Notes under the pieces: generated by a model
The model's input: the letters and a program-made list of their open reading frames with translations, nothing else
Database searches by the model: none
Told to the model about the DNA's origin: nothing
Position numbers and translations under genes: made by a program
Assembly (NCBI GenBank): GCA_028065135.1
Contig: JAPTWR010000166.1
Location: forward strand, 1-5,311
Source: Acidithiobacillus sp.
GTDB lineage: Bacteria > Pseudomonadota > Gammaproteobacteria > Acidithiobacillales > Acidithiobacillaceae
Direction: 5' to 3'
DNA: 5,311 nt
Shown: in pieces, positions 1-4,893 of the stretch
Numbering within the stretch: position 1 is the first letter of the stretch
How the letters are laid out: each line of letters begins with the position of its first letter

Positions 1-1055
1 AGAAGACCTTGGTGTTCTGCGCCAATCAGGAACACGCCGCCCTGGTGCGGGACATCATCAATCAGGAAAAGACCAGCACCGATCCCCTCTACTGTGTCCG
101 CGTCACGGCCAATGACGGCAGCATGGGCGATCAGTATCTGAAAGACTTCCAGGACAACGAAAAAAATATCCCCACCATCCTGACCACCAGCCAAAAGCTG
201 AGTACCGGCGTCGATGCCCGGAACATTCGCAATATTGTTCTGCTTCGCCAAATCAACAGCATGATCGAATTCAAACAGATTATCGGTCGGGGCACCCGGC
301 TGTATGAGGGGAAGGACTTTTTCACCGTCTATGACTTCGTTAAAGCGCATCATCATTTTGGTGATCCGGAATGGGATGGCGAGCCGCTGGAACCGGAACC
401 TACAGGGGGAAGCGGCGAAGTGCGGGAACCCCGTCCACCTCTGCCGCCGACCGAGCGGCCCGTCAAAATCCGGGTGAAACTGCGGGATGGGAAAGAGCGC
501 AGCATTCAAAGTATATCCTCCACCATCTATTTCGGACCTGATGGAAATCCCGTTACGGCAGCGCAGTTTCTGGAAGGGCTCTTTGGCACACTGCCGGAGT
601 TCTTCAAGGATGAGAACGCACTTCGCCAGATATGGAGCGATCCTGAGACGCGGAAGGGCTTTCTGCAGGGACTGGCCGAGAAAGGCTACAACCGGGAACT
701 GCTCATGGAGATGCAGCAAATCATCGACGCGCAGAATAGTGATCTCTATGACGTTCTGGCCTATGTGGCTTTTGCCTTGCAACCGGTTCCCAGATCAGAG
801 CGGGCTGAACACGCCAAGCAGAGTATGGACCAACAGTTCACCGACAAACAGCGGGCCTTTCTGAACTTTGTGTTGGCGCAATACGTGAAAGTGGGAGATG
901 CGGAATTGGATACCGAAAAATTATCGCCTCTACTCCGGCTGAAGTACAACAACGCTATTGCCGATGCGTTTGCGGAGCTGGGCACCCCGGTACAGGTAAG
1001 GGAAGTGTTCAGCGGGTTTCAGCGGTATTTGTATGATGAACGGCAAAGGGAATAA
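1..1055 (+). CDS. hsdR: Type I restriction enzyme R subunit (EcoEI-type HsdR), C-terminal part
   Basis: This is the motor and cleavage subunit of a type I restriction-modification complex, working with HsdM and HsdS on unmethylated DNA. The gene enters from the left edge: the frame is already open at base 3 (Lys-Thr-Leu-Val-Phe-Cys, superfamily 2 helicase motif IV), so the TTG at base 9 is not a real start. With that Lys as residue 1, motif V is near residues 61-71 (TTSQKLSTGVD) and motif VI is QIIGRGTRL near 92-100. A Pro/Glu-rich linker (about 120-152) leads to an EcoEI R C-terminal domain (about 155-345), which contacts the methylase core. The nuclease domain, Walker motifs and DEAD-like box lie outside the window; the visible 351 residues are roughly the last 40-45% of the family length. 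The visible part has no frameshift and ends in TAA. The 2-nt gap to the next start suggests an operon. Family assignment is confident; activity cannot be judged. Confidence 0.93.
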   Translation, partial: KTLVFCANQEHAALVRDIINQEKTSTDPLYCVRVTANDGSMGDQYLKDFQDNEKNIPTILTTSQKLSTGVDARNIRNIVLLRQINSMIEFKQIIGRGTRLYEGKDFFTVYDFVKAHHHFGDPEWDGEPLEPEPTGGSGEVREPRPPLPPTERPVKIRVKLRDGKERSIQSISSTIYFGPDGNPVTAAQFLEGLFGTLPEFFKDENALRQIWSDPETRKGFLQGLAEKGYNRELLMEMQQIIDAQNSDLYDVLAYVAFALQPVPRSERAEHAKQSMDQQFTDKQRAFLNFVLAQYVKVGDAELDTEKLSPLLRLKYNNAIADAFAELGTPVQVREVFSGFQRYLYDERQRE

Positions 1056-1057
1056 AG

Positions 1058-1376
1058 ATGAGCGTAACGGACAAAAAATGGCGTGCTGTCATAGATGAGG
1101 TATTGGCGGAATCATCTATGCCGCTACACTACACTGGGCGCTACTCCAGCGGCTACTGTGAACGCTGTTTACCACGAGACCGGCAGTATTGGGGTTATGC
1201 CAGCATCATATCCAGCGGAAAAGCTGATTCCTGCATTGGAAGCAATACTTATTGAGGCCCTGGAACCACGGCAAAATCGAAAGCGGGGGGATGATCTCGC
1301 GGCAGTGGAATATAGCCAGAAGACTGACCCAGATATTGACAAGAGAAAGGCTAAAGCCCTTATCGACAGGATATAG
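1058..1376 (+). pseudogene. Collapsed HARE-HTH / GIY-YIG-like gene beside hsdR
   Basis: An AAAGGGA ribosome-binding site inside the end of hsdR precedes an ATG that opens with a HARE-HTH start (W8-R-A-V-I-D-E-V-L, then MPLHYT). That frame becomes meaningless after base 1135 and stops at 1253-1255. From 1134 the +1 frame continues the same domain (LGATPAATVNAV, a hallmark HARE-HTH motif). The switch falls in a tandem ACACT ACACT (1126-1135), and about 15 residues normally found between the two motifs are missing. The second frame then ends with PALEAILIEALEPRQNRKRG and an acidic/basic tail, resembling the C-terminus of GIY-YIG nucleases (Glu near 1239, Asn near 1275), with the GIY-YIG core absent. 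I infer an original protein with an N-terminal HARE-HTH and a C-terminal GIY-YIG domain, shortened by at least two deletions. HARE-HTH domains are known from restriction-linked proteins, fitting the location. Two unrelated fused remnants is the alternative. Confidence 0.62.
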
Positions 1377-1534
1377 TACGGGCACAGGAGATCAGCAACA
1401 TAACTTGTTAAGAAAATGGACTGCTATTTCAGATTATGATCTCCAGACCACTGGGGTAGTATTATGCGGAGCGAACTTCAGGTTTAGACTGGAAACCGCC
1501 CATTGGTGGTCAGATACCTGGGCAAATGGCTGAG
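1377..1534. other. Intergenic stretch between the hsdR-linked relic and brnT
   Basis: About 160 bases with no supported gene. One forward frame stays open to 1533 but has no start with a ribosome-binding site, no recognisable motif, and begins inside the broken gene. It may hold further debris of the collapsed gene. Confidence 0.4.
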
Positions 1535-1563
1535 TTGCGTTTGTGTAGACGCACGCCTACACT
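1535..1563 (+). promoter_or_regulatory. Possible brnTA promoter, leaderless type
   Basis: TTGCGT (1535-1540) and TACACT (1558-1563) are separated by 17 bp and give a moderate sigma-70 match (3/6 and 4/6). The -10 box ends 6 nt before the brnT ATG at 1570, so transcription would begin at or next to the start codon. There is no Shine-Dalgarno sequence in the bases before the ATG (ACTTCTCTC), and an in-frame TAG at 1546-1548 rules out a start further upstream. The promoter is inferred from pattern only. Confidence 0.45.
1543..1562. promoter_or_regulatory. 20-bp palindromic operator candidate of brnTA
   Basis: Perfect 6-bp arms GTGTAG and CTACAC flank the 8-bp centre ACGCACGC; over 20 bases, 16 are symmetric. 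The palindrome lies between the putative -35 and -10 boxes and covers most of the -10. BrnA-type antitoxins have a ribbon-helix-helix fold, bind palindromic operators as dimers and repress their own operon, so this is the natural site for autoregulation. The symmetry is seen directly; the binding is inferred. Confidence 0.6.
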
Positions 1564-1569
1564 TCTCTC

Positions 1570-1851
1570 ATGGAGATAGTGGGCTTCGATTGGGATAGCG
1601 GCAACTGGCCGAAGTGCGGAAAGCATGGCGTTTCCCGCCAAGTGATAGAGCGATTGTTTCTCGAAGGAAGGGTGATGGTTGCTCCCGACCCGAAGCACTC
1701 TCTCCCGACAGAAAGTCGGCATATTGCGGTGGGCCGGGTCGATGGCAGGCCAATGTTCGTGGCGTTTGCCATCAGGGATGATCTCATTCGCCCGATCAGT
1801 GCCCGTTACATGCACGAGAAGGAGATTACGAATTATGAAGCAGGTACCTAA
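1570..1851 (+). CDS. brnT: BrnT family toxin (type II toxin-antitoxin, RelE-like ribonuclease)
   Basis: A 93-residue protein of the usual BrnT length. BrnT toxins have a RelE-like fold, cleave RNA and stop translation until bound by BrnA. Family marks seen here: FDWD at residues 6-9, N12-x-x-K15 followed by KHGVS (18-22), ESRHIAVGR (48-56, the usual ERxIAxG element), the hydrophobic strand PMFVAFAIRDD (61-71), and the C-terminal RPISARYMHEKE (74-85). All blocks are present and in frame, so the toxin looks intact. ATG 1570 is the only reasonable start because a TAG lies in frame eight codons upstream; it has no ribosome-binding site and may be read from a leaderless mRNA. The gene precedes and overlaps its antitoxin by 17 bp, the toxin-first order typical of brnTA. 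Family identity is confident; toxicity is inferred from family. Confidence 0.9.
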   Translation: MEIVGFDWDSGNWPKCGKHGVSRQVIERLFLEGRVMVAPDPKHSLPTESRHIAVGRVDGRPMFVAFAIRDDLIRPISARYMHEKEITNYEAGT

Positions 1852-2092
1852 GTTCAAGACTGATGCAGAGGCCGAAGCGTTCCTAGAGCAGGACCTGTCC
1901 GACCTCGACTTCCGGCAGTTCCAGCCAATGCGCTTCGAAATCGCGCCGAAAGACGCCGCCCTGAACATGCGGTTACCCGAAGCATTGCTGGAAGCCGTGA
2001 AGGCCAAAGCCAAAGCCAAGGGCGTGCCCTACACCCGCTACGTGCGCATGCTTCTGGAAGCCGATGTAGCTCGACCACGTCATCAGCAGTAG
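1835..2092 (+). CDS. brnA: BrnA-type / CopG-like antitoxin
   Basis: An 85-residue antitoxin partner of BrnT. The N-terminus (KQVPKFKTDAEAEAFLEQD, residues 2-20) matches the start of the COG5304 / CopG-antitoxin family and is expected to wrap the toxin. Residues 42-76 form a ribbon-helix-helix domain: strand ALNMRLP, helix EALLEAVKAKAKAKG, then VPYTRYVRMLLEADV, giving dimerisation and operator binding. The start is ATG 1835, with AAGGAG at 1819-1824 about 10 bases upstream; a longer in-frame reading from 1679 is an artefact of the overlapping toxin gene. The 17-bp overlap with brnT implies translational coupling. Unlike the toxin start, this start has a clear ribosome-binding site, which would favour antitoxin synthesis from the shared transcript. 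The complex probably represses at the 1543-1562 palindrome. Confidence 0.88.
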   Translation: MKQVPKFKTDAEAEAFLEQDLSDLDFRQFQPMRFEIAPKDAALNMRLPEALLEAVKAKAKAKGVPYTRYVRMLLEADVARPRHQQ

Positions 2093-2287
2093 CCGAGTAT
2101 TGTACCCACTCTCCAACGTAAGCAATGGACAGCTTCCGACCCACTCCCGCCGGTCGCGTATTGCAGGTAGAACAACCTTATCGAATAGTACGTAAGCATC
2201 CACAAATGATGAAACTCTAGATACCAGCTCGGAAGACCAAGCGCTTATATATGATCGAGGCATGACGAAGTATATAAATGCGTCCAC
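2093..2287 (-). pseudogene. Possible truncated hypothetical gene, minus strand
   Basis: A minus-strand frame opens at GTG 2287 (or ATG 2263) and reads ELVSRVSSFVDAYVLFDKVV about 20 codons in, which looks like genuine protein rather than random sequence. Beyond about 2093 the frame merely runs antisense through brnA and loses sense, so a real gene would be truncated by the arrival of brnTA. No ribosome-binding site is visible, and an in-frame TAG lies two codons upstream of the GTG. I do not recognise a family. A chance open frame remains quite possible. Confidence 0.25.
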
Positions 2288-2298
2288 AGACTAAAATG

Positions 2299-2509
2299 GT
2301 ATACTTGCTTTATTTGACACGGAATCTCCTTATGTGTCGCGTCAGTCTCACGTTATGTGGCGGCCAACGATCACCATTGTCTGACACGTTAAATGAGATT
2401 GTACTCTTATGATAATCAATGACATGCAAGTTTTTGCGTCACATAAAGTGAGACTATGCGACACATAAACTGATACTAATGGACAAAACCGACGCATTAA
2501 TTGATATTA
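2299..2509. repeat. Convergent array of seven ~22-bp repeats (transposon-end-like)
   Basis: The unit is approximately TTAGTCTCACTTTATGTGTCGC. Three copies read on the plus strand: 2299-2320 (degenerate), 2321-2340 and 2342-2363. Four read on the minus strand: 2381-2403, 2436-2457, 2458-2479 and 2489-2509. The best arms, 2330-2362 and 2437-2468, form an inverted repeat of about 33 bp with 29 matches, three mismatches and one gap. Tandem sites within a cluster and inversion between clusters is the known layout of transposase-binding sites at the ends of IS21, Tn552 and Tn7-like elements. No transposase gene is in the window, so this is either a non-autonomous mini-element, two abutting ends after internal loss, or an operator array for an unknown regulator. 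The repeats are directly visible; the role is inferred. Confidence 0.7.
2330..2468. repeat. Inverted repeat pair, arms of about 33 bp
   Basis: The left arm (2330-2362) contains TTATGTGTCGC, then AGTCTCAC, then TTATGTGGCG. The right arm (2437-2468) is its complement with a one-base gap. The 74-bp centre (2363-2436) holds one extra weak copy of the unit at 2381-2403 and nothing recognisable as coding. Spacing and orientation suit the two ends of a very short mobile element, or a site for a dimeric DNA-binding protein. Confidence 0.7.
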
Positions 2510-2727
2510 CCTGAAGATTTAATACCTTCTAACCATGAGAAAGAAGGTAGTAATTTCGATGGTAAGATTCGAGAGAGGATTGCGTAATATTGGTTGACTT
2601 GGTGATAGTCGACCGTTCTGGAGAACCACTACGTCCGCCTCGTGAAAGTCAAGGTAGACTCAGAACTAGTCCACCTGATCTCAAAGTGGGAGGTGGCGAC
2701 CTAGTATTCTTCTTGTGAGAGGGGATT
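2510..2727. other. Non-coding stretch with one hairpin and a short open fragment
   Basis: An 8-bp stem (TACCTTCT at 2523-2530 with AGAAGGTA at 2542-2549, 11-nt loop) lies here without a following T-run, so it does not look like a terminator. A stop-bounded frame ending in a TAG at about 2701-2703 reads ENHYVRLVKVKVDSELVHLI, plausible protein but only about 30 codons, with no start and no family I recognise. It may be debris of a lost gene. Confidence 0.3.
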
Positions 2728-2841
2728 ATGTTTCATAATTCAATGAAACTGCAAACTAAATCCGCCATGTCTTAGGATTAGCTTTTCAGCGCAACATCTG
2801 TAATAGCTGGATTTTTCGTCTTTGCGGTCAGTACCTAAACG
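2728..2841 (+). pseudogene. Possible degraded N-terminus of a membrane sensor
   Basis: AGAGGGG sits about 4 bases before ATG 2728, which reads MFHNSMKLQTKSAMS and then meets TAG at 2773 and another at 2779. The same frame continues with LFSATSVIAGFFVFAVST before a TAA. A short basic stretch with KLxTK followed by a hydrophobic segment is how many methyl-accepting chemotaxis proteins begin, so this could be the decayed start of one. The evidence is a short motif, a hydrophobic run and a ribosome-binding site only, so confidence is low. Confidence 0.25.
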
Positions 2842-2876
2842 TATTTCCGCAAGATAATAATTAAAACCAGCAGATA

Positions 2877-2978
2877 TTGTTTGAGGATCGCTGCCTCACA
2901 AATATCCCCTAATTACCACTGTGTGGTATCAATTTTCCAGCATAGGCTGGTTATTTCGTCGTCCGATGCCTGCGGACG
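2877..2978. other. Cluster of four short stem-loops
   Basis: Four perfect small stems follow one another: TGAGG/CCTCA (2882-2886 with 2894-2898, outer TTG/CAA pairing across a bulge), TACCAC-TGT-GTGGTA (2914-2928), CCAGC-ATAG-GCTGG (2937-2950) and CGTCCG-ATGCCTG-CGGACG (2960-2978), the last followed by TTTCTC. The last could be a weak terminator for plus-strand transcription. As a set they might be a structured RNA or protein-binding sites, or chance. Confidence 0.3.
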
Positions 2979-3048
2979 TTTCTCATCACAATTTCCATAT
3001 GATGAAGGCGTTAAGCGGTTCCATACTAAGGCCCAGATGTTAGCCGGT

Positions 3049-3066
3049 CAAGTGCAAGTGCAAGTG
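3049..3066 (+). repeat. Tandem hexamer CAAGTG x3
   Basis: Three perfect copies of CAAGTG lie exactly where similarity to the neighbouring ATPase gene begins. Such a tract can arise by replication slippage and may mark the rearrangement breakpoint. Confidence 0.8.
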
Positions 3067-3300
3067 GCAGCAGAGGTTACGGGGTACAGGATCATTTATG
3101 TATCACTTTGGGCAGTAAAAGCGGATCCAGGACAGGCGCTGATCCATGAAATCCAAGCCAGAGAACAGTGATTTACTCGTAAAACGGTCCAGAAAGTTTG
3201 CACCGGATCAAAGCACAAAATTGGCACCAGATTCATGGGCGCAGAAGGCCCTCTGACTATAGGCGAGGAAGGAGATAAATCAATAAGTTCACAAGGCGAG
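3064..3300 (+). pseudogene. Broken, inverted partial copy of the neighbouring AAA+ ATPase
   Basis: This plus-strand stretch is homologous to residues about 51-126 of the minus-strand ATPase ending at 4444. It reads VAAEVTGYRIIYVSLWAVK then DPGQALIHEIQA, against PAAEAAGYWVIYVSLWELK and DPGQALIKKIQA. After a TGA at 3169-3171, which replaces a Ser codon, the same frame still matches (QKV, FM, ISSQ at 3283-3294) with no indel over about 75 codons. At DNA level the first 60 bases look roughly 70% identical, so this is an old paralogue or an independently acquired relative, not a recent duplication. It contains neither Walker A nor Walker B and has a nonsense codon, so it is dead. It ends about 25 bases from the ATPase gene's own 3' end, tail to tail. 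Confidence 0.8.
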
Positions 3301-3322
3301 TTGCTTTTTTGGTTTCCTATTT

Positions 3323-3562
3323 CTATGATTTTTTGTTTTTGCCAAACCTGGTAAGAAAAGTCGGGTCCTTTATTCGGTAAGGTCCCGATCCACCTGACCT
3401 TGCAATGACACCCTGACCCATGAGCCTCCTGATGGATTGCTGTACATTGGATATTTTGATTGTCCCTGTGGGAAGCCCGAGATAGTGATCCATGTTGGCG
3501 CGATGTTTTTTGCCGCAAGTCTTTCCTGACTCAACGATTTGGAGTACCACAGCCTTGTCCAT
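3323..3562 (-). CDS. Winged-helix C-terminal part of the split ATPase gene
   Basis: A 79-residue reading frame, in the same frame as the ATPase and separated from its TAA by four codons. Residues 2-14 (DKAVVLQIVESGK) look like the first helix, SNVQQSIRRLMGQGVIARS (38-56) is a recognition helix plus turn, and GGSGPYRIKDPTF (57-69) is the wing. The ending YRIKDPxF is typical of the C-terminus of archaeal-type AAA+ ATPases. It is most likely the tail of the neighbouring ATPase rather than an independent gene, because it lacks a ribosome-binding site and its own promoter. Whether it is translated at all is uncertain. Confidence 0.55.
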   Translation of the reverse strand: MDKAVVLQIVESGKTCGKKHRANMDHYLGLPTGTIKISNVQQSIRRLMGQGVIARSGGSGPYRIKDPTFLTRFGKNKKS

Positions 3563-3574
3563 AGGATTAAAGCT

Positions 3575-4444
3575 TTACCATTTTTCTGGGTGGTTGGTCG
3601 CTTTTTCTAGGTTTTCGCGAACTTCCTGCAGGGAAAAATCAAAGTCCTGCGATCCTGTAAGCACCATTTTTTCCAAAAGCGACCGAAAATACTGTGGCAC
3701 ACGTTCCAGTTCCTCAAAGGCTTGCCATGCGCGATTTTCGTCCAGCTTGTTTCCGGTGATTTTTTCATAGGTGCCTAACAGGTGTTCGACGAACAGCTTG
3801 TCCATCAAGGGAAACACGAGTTGCTGACAAAATTGGTACAGCGGGGCTTTTCCCTTGTTGAACATTTGCCGCAGACCTTCTTGCGATGATCCTGTGAAAA
3901 TGACCTTAATCTGATCCTTGTACTTGTCGAGTGCGCTGCGCAATGCAGCTACCAGTGCCCCATAGCGGGCTTCGTCGGCCAGCGTTTGCACCTCGTCGAT
4001 GAGGAGTAACACTGGCCGTTTCCCTTCCGCAAGGTGGCGCATCACCTCACCCAGTTCAATCAGGTCTTGTGAACTTATTTTTTTATTTTCTTCCCCTCCT
4101 GCGCTAATCCTGTCTTCTGTGTCCATGAATCCAGCACCCGTTTTGAACCTTGGTATGGTGCGTACTTTCTGGAATGGTGTGCGGAGAAAGCTTTGTTCTT
4201 CGGCTTGGATTTTCTTGATTAGTGCCTGTCCAGGGTCTTCTTTCAATTCCCAAAGGGATACATAGATAACCCAATACCCCGCTGCTTCTGCAGCCGGAGT
4301 GAGGTCTTTGCGAAGGAACTCTGTTTTCCCCATCCGGAGCGGCGCATACAGTGCAAGCGCGCTGCTCAAACCGATATTCAGGATTTCCATGTACTTCTGC
4401 GCGAGGTCGGTCCTTTGATAGTGCCAAATATCGTTTCTGTCCAT
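3575..4444 (-). CDS. AAA+ ATPase part of the split gene
   Basis: A 289-residue ATPase core. Walker A is A34-P-L-R-M-G-K-T41, with Ala in place of the usual first Gly, a variant I associate with this family. Walker B is PVLLLIDE (144-151) followed by VQTLAD. A sensor-1-like strand is VIFTGSSQ (181-188). A helical lid follows (about 215-265, including RVPQYFRSLLEKM). YVSLWELKEDPGQALI (61-76) is a family signature. Start ATG 4444 immediately follows a perfect -10 box; there is no ribosome-binding site. No membrane segment or signal peptide is visible, so it is cytoplasmic. The natural product would continue into the winged helix at 3562-3323; without it the ATPase probably loses its DNA-binding end. 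Substrate and pathway cannot be deduced. Confidence 0.85.
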   Translation of the reverse strand: MDRNDIWHYQRTDLAQKYMEILNIGLSSALALYAPLRMGKTEFLRKDLTPAAEAAGYWVIYVSLWELKEDPGQALIKKIQAEEQSFLRTPFQKVRTIPRFKTGAGFMDTEDRISAGGEENKKISSQDLIELGEVMRHLAEGKRPVLLLIDEVQTLADEARYGALVAALRSALDKYKDQIKVIFTGSSQEGLRQMFNKGKAPLYQFCQQLVFPLMDKLFVEHLLGTYEKITGNKLDENRAWQAFEELERVPQYFRSLLEKMVLTGSQDFDFSLQEVRENLEKATNHPEKW

Positions 4445-4451
4445 TAGGAAA

Positions 4452-4460
4452 ATTATAGCA
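4452..4460 (-). promoter_or_regulatory. Extended -10 promoter of the ATPase gene
   Basis: On the minus strand the sequence is TGCTATAAT, a perfect -10 hexamer with the TGn extension. It is followed by 7 bases (TTTCCTA) and then the ATG at 4444. No good -35 hexamer is found 16-18 bp upstream, but an A/T-rich tract at 4465-4497 could act as an UP-like element. The predicted transcript starts at or next to the ATG, so the mRNA would be leaderless. Confidence 0.65.
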
Positions 4461-4589
4461 AAATATTTTCTAAATAGTATTTTTTATATTTTTCTGTTAA
4501 GTGGCATTATTTTATAACCATCTTCTAGTACCGGTTTTTACCACCCTATCTTGCTGAGTATTAATCATTAGATCATTGAAAAGTTTTGT

Positions 4590-4616
4590 GTTATAGCAAA
4601 ATTCTGATGTTTTCAA
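4590..4616 (-). promoter_or_regulatory. Possible second upstream promoter
   Basis: TTGAAA (4616-4611) and an extended -10, TGC plus TATAAC (4598-4590), lie 15 bp apart on the minus strand. The 12-base TTATAGCAAAAT at 4591-4602 is identical to 4453-4464, so the -10 region of the ATPase promoter occurs twice. The spacing is short, so it is only a candidate. Confidence 0.3.
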
Positions 4617-4631
4617 GAGTGAGTAACCCAG

Positions 4632-4673
4632 ACGCTGATTCTGCTGAAAACTGGCCAATCATTAGCGTTTTTT
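4632..4673 (+). terminator. Weak terminator-like hairpin
   Basis: ACGCTGAT (4632-4639) pairs with ATTAGCGT (4661-4668) as an 8-bp stem with one G-U pair, followed by a T-run through 4673. The loop of 21 bases is long and no plus-strand gene lies directly upstream, so function is doubtful. Confidence 0.25.
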
Positions 4674-4893
4674 GACATCCTTATCAATAGTCACTGCGCG
4701 GAATGGTTCGTCGTCATTTTTGAACTCAATCCTCATGCATTAGTTACTGGTGCTGGTTATATAACGATGGACCGGATGCCATCCATACTCAACCAGGCAT
4801 GTATGTAGAATATCCATATCTGAACCATCAACACTTGGCACGCTGGGATTTCGTCCTTACGTTTTCTGCCTTAAAGACCTTAGCACAGTGTTT

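Larger units (their letters stand above)
3323..4444 (-). pseudogene. AAA+ ATPase with C-terminal winged helix, split by an in-frame TAA
   Basis: Read through one stop, this is a protein of about 373 residues: a P-loop ATPase part of 289 codons (4444-3575) and a 79-codon DNA-binding tail (3562-3323) in the same reading frame. The TAA at 3577-3575 falls in the linker, just after HPEKW and before SFNPMDKAVV, where related ATPases continue uninterrupted. There is no frameshift or missing segment, so one base change would restore the gene. The family resembles archaeal-type/ORC-like AAA+ ATPases of COG1672 style, often near mobile or defence genes, with no settled function. The gene may be a fresh pseudogene, may give a truncated ATPase, or may give two polypeptides by restart at ATG 3562; no ribosome-binding site precedes that ATG. 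A sequencing error is also possible. Confidence 0.7.
4445..4893. other. 450-bp intergenic region between ATPase and hydrolase genes
   Basis: Apart from the promoters near 4452-4616 and a terminator-like hairpin at 4632-4673, I see no gene. A plus-strand frame is open from 4724 to TAA 4895-4897, and a short minus-strand frame is open between stops, but neither has a start signal or a motif I recognise. Confidence 0.5.

Noticed and set aside
487..864. 125-codon plus-strand frame inside hsdR
   Set aside because: It lies wholly within the well-supported hsdR frame and is rich in Arg and Ser, as expected for an out-of-frame reading.
1252..1533. 93-codon plus-strand hypothetical gene
   Set aside because: It starts inside the collapsed gene in another frame, lacks a ribosome-binding site and shows no known motif.
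1679..1834. N-terminal extension of brnA
   Set aside because: It overlaps the toxin gene out of frame and gives a Ser/Arg-rich stretch unrelated to the antitoxin; ATG 1835 has a ribosome-binding site and starts the family-conserved region.
1510..2019. 169-codon minus-strand open frame
   Set aside because: It runs antisense through brnT and brnA, both of which match known families in every block; the antisense product shows no motif.
2314..2342. Sigma-70 promoter based on TTGACA at 2314-2319
   Set aside because: No -10-like hexamer follows at 16-18 bp, and the hexamer is part of a repeat unit.
2299..2509. CRISPR array
   Set aside because: Units abut or nearly abut with no uniform 30-40 bp spacers and point in opposite directions, unlike CRISPR repeats; no cas gene is present.
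2523..2549. Rho-independent terminator at the TACCTTCT hairpin
   Set aside because: The stem is AT-rich with an 11-base loop and no T-run follows on either strand.
3096..3518. 140-codon minus-strand frame
   Set aside because: It is antisense to the ATPase relic and out of frame with the winged-helix segment, and its sequence has no recognisable domain.
3999..4427. Open frames opposite or out of phase with the ATPase
   Set aside because: The ATPase frame contains Walker A, Walker B and sensor motifs; the others are shadows.
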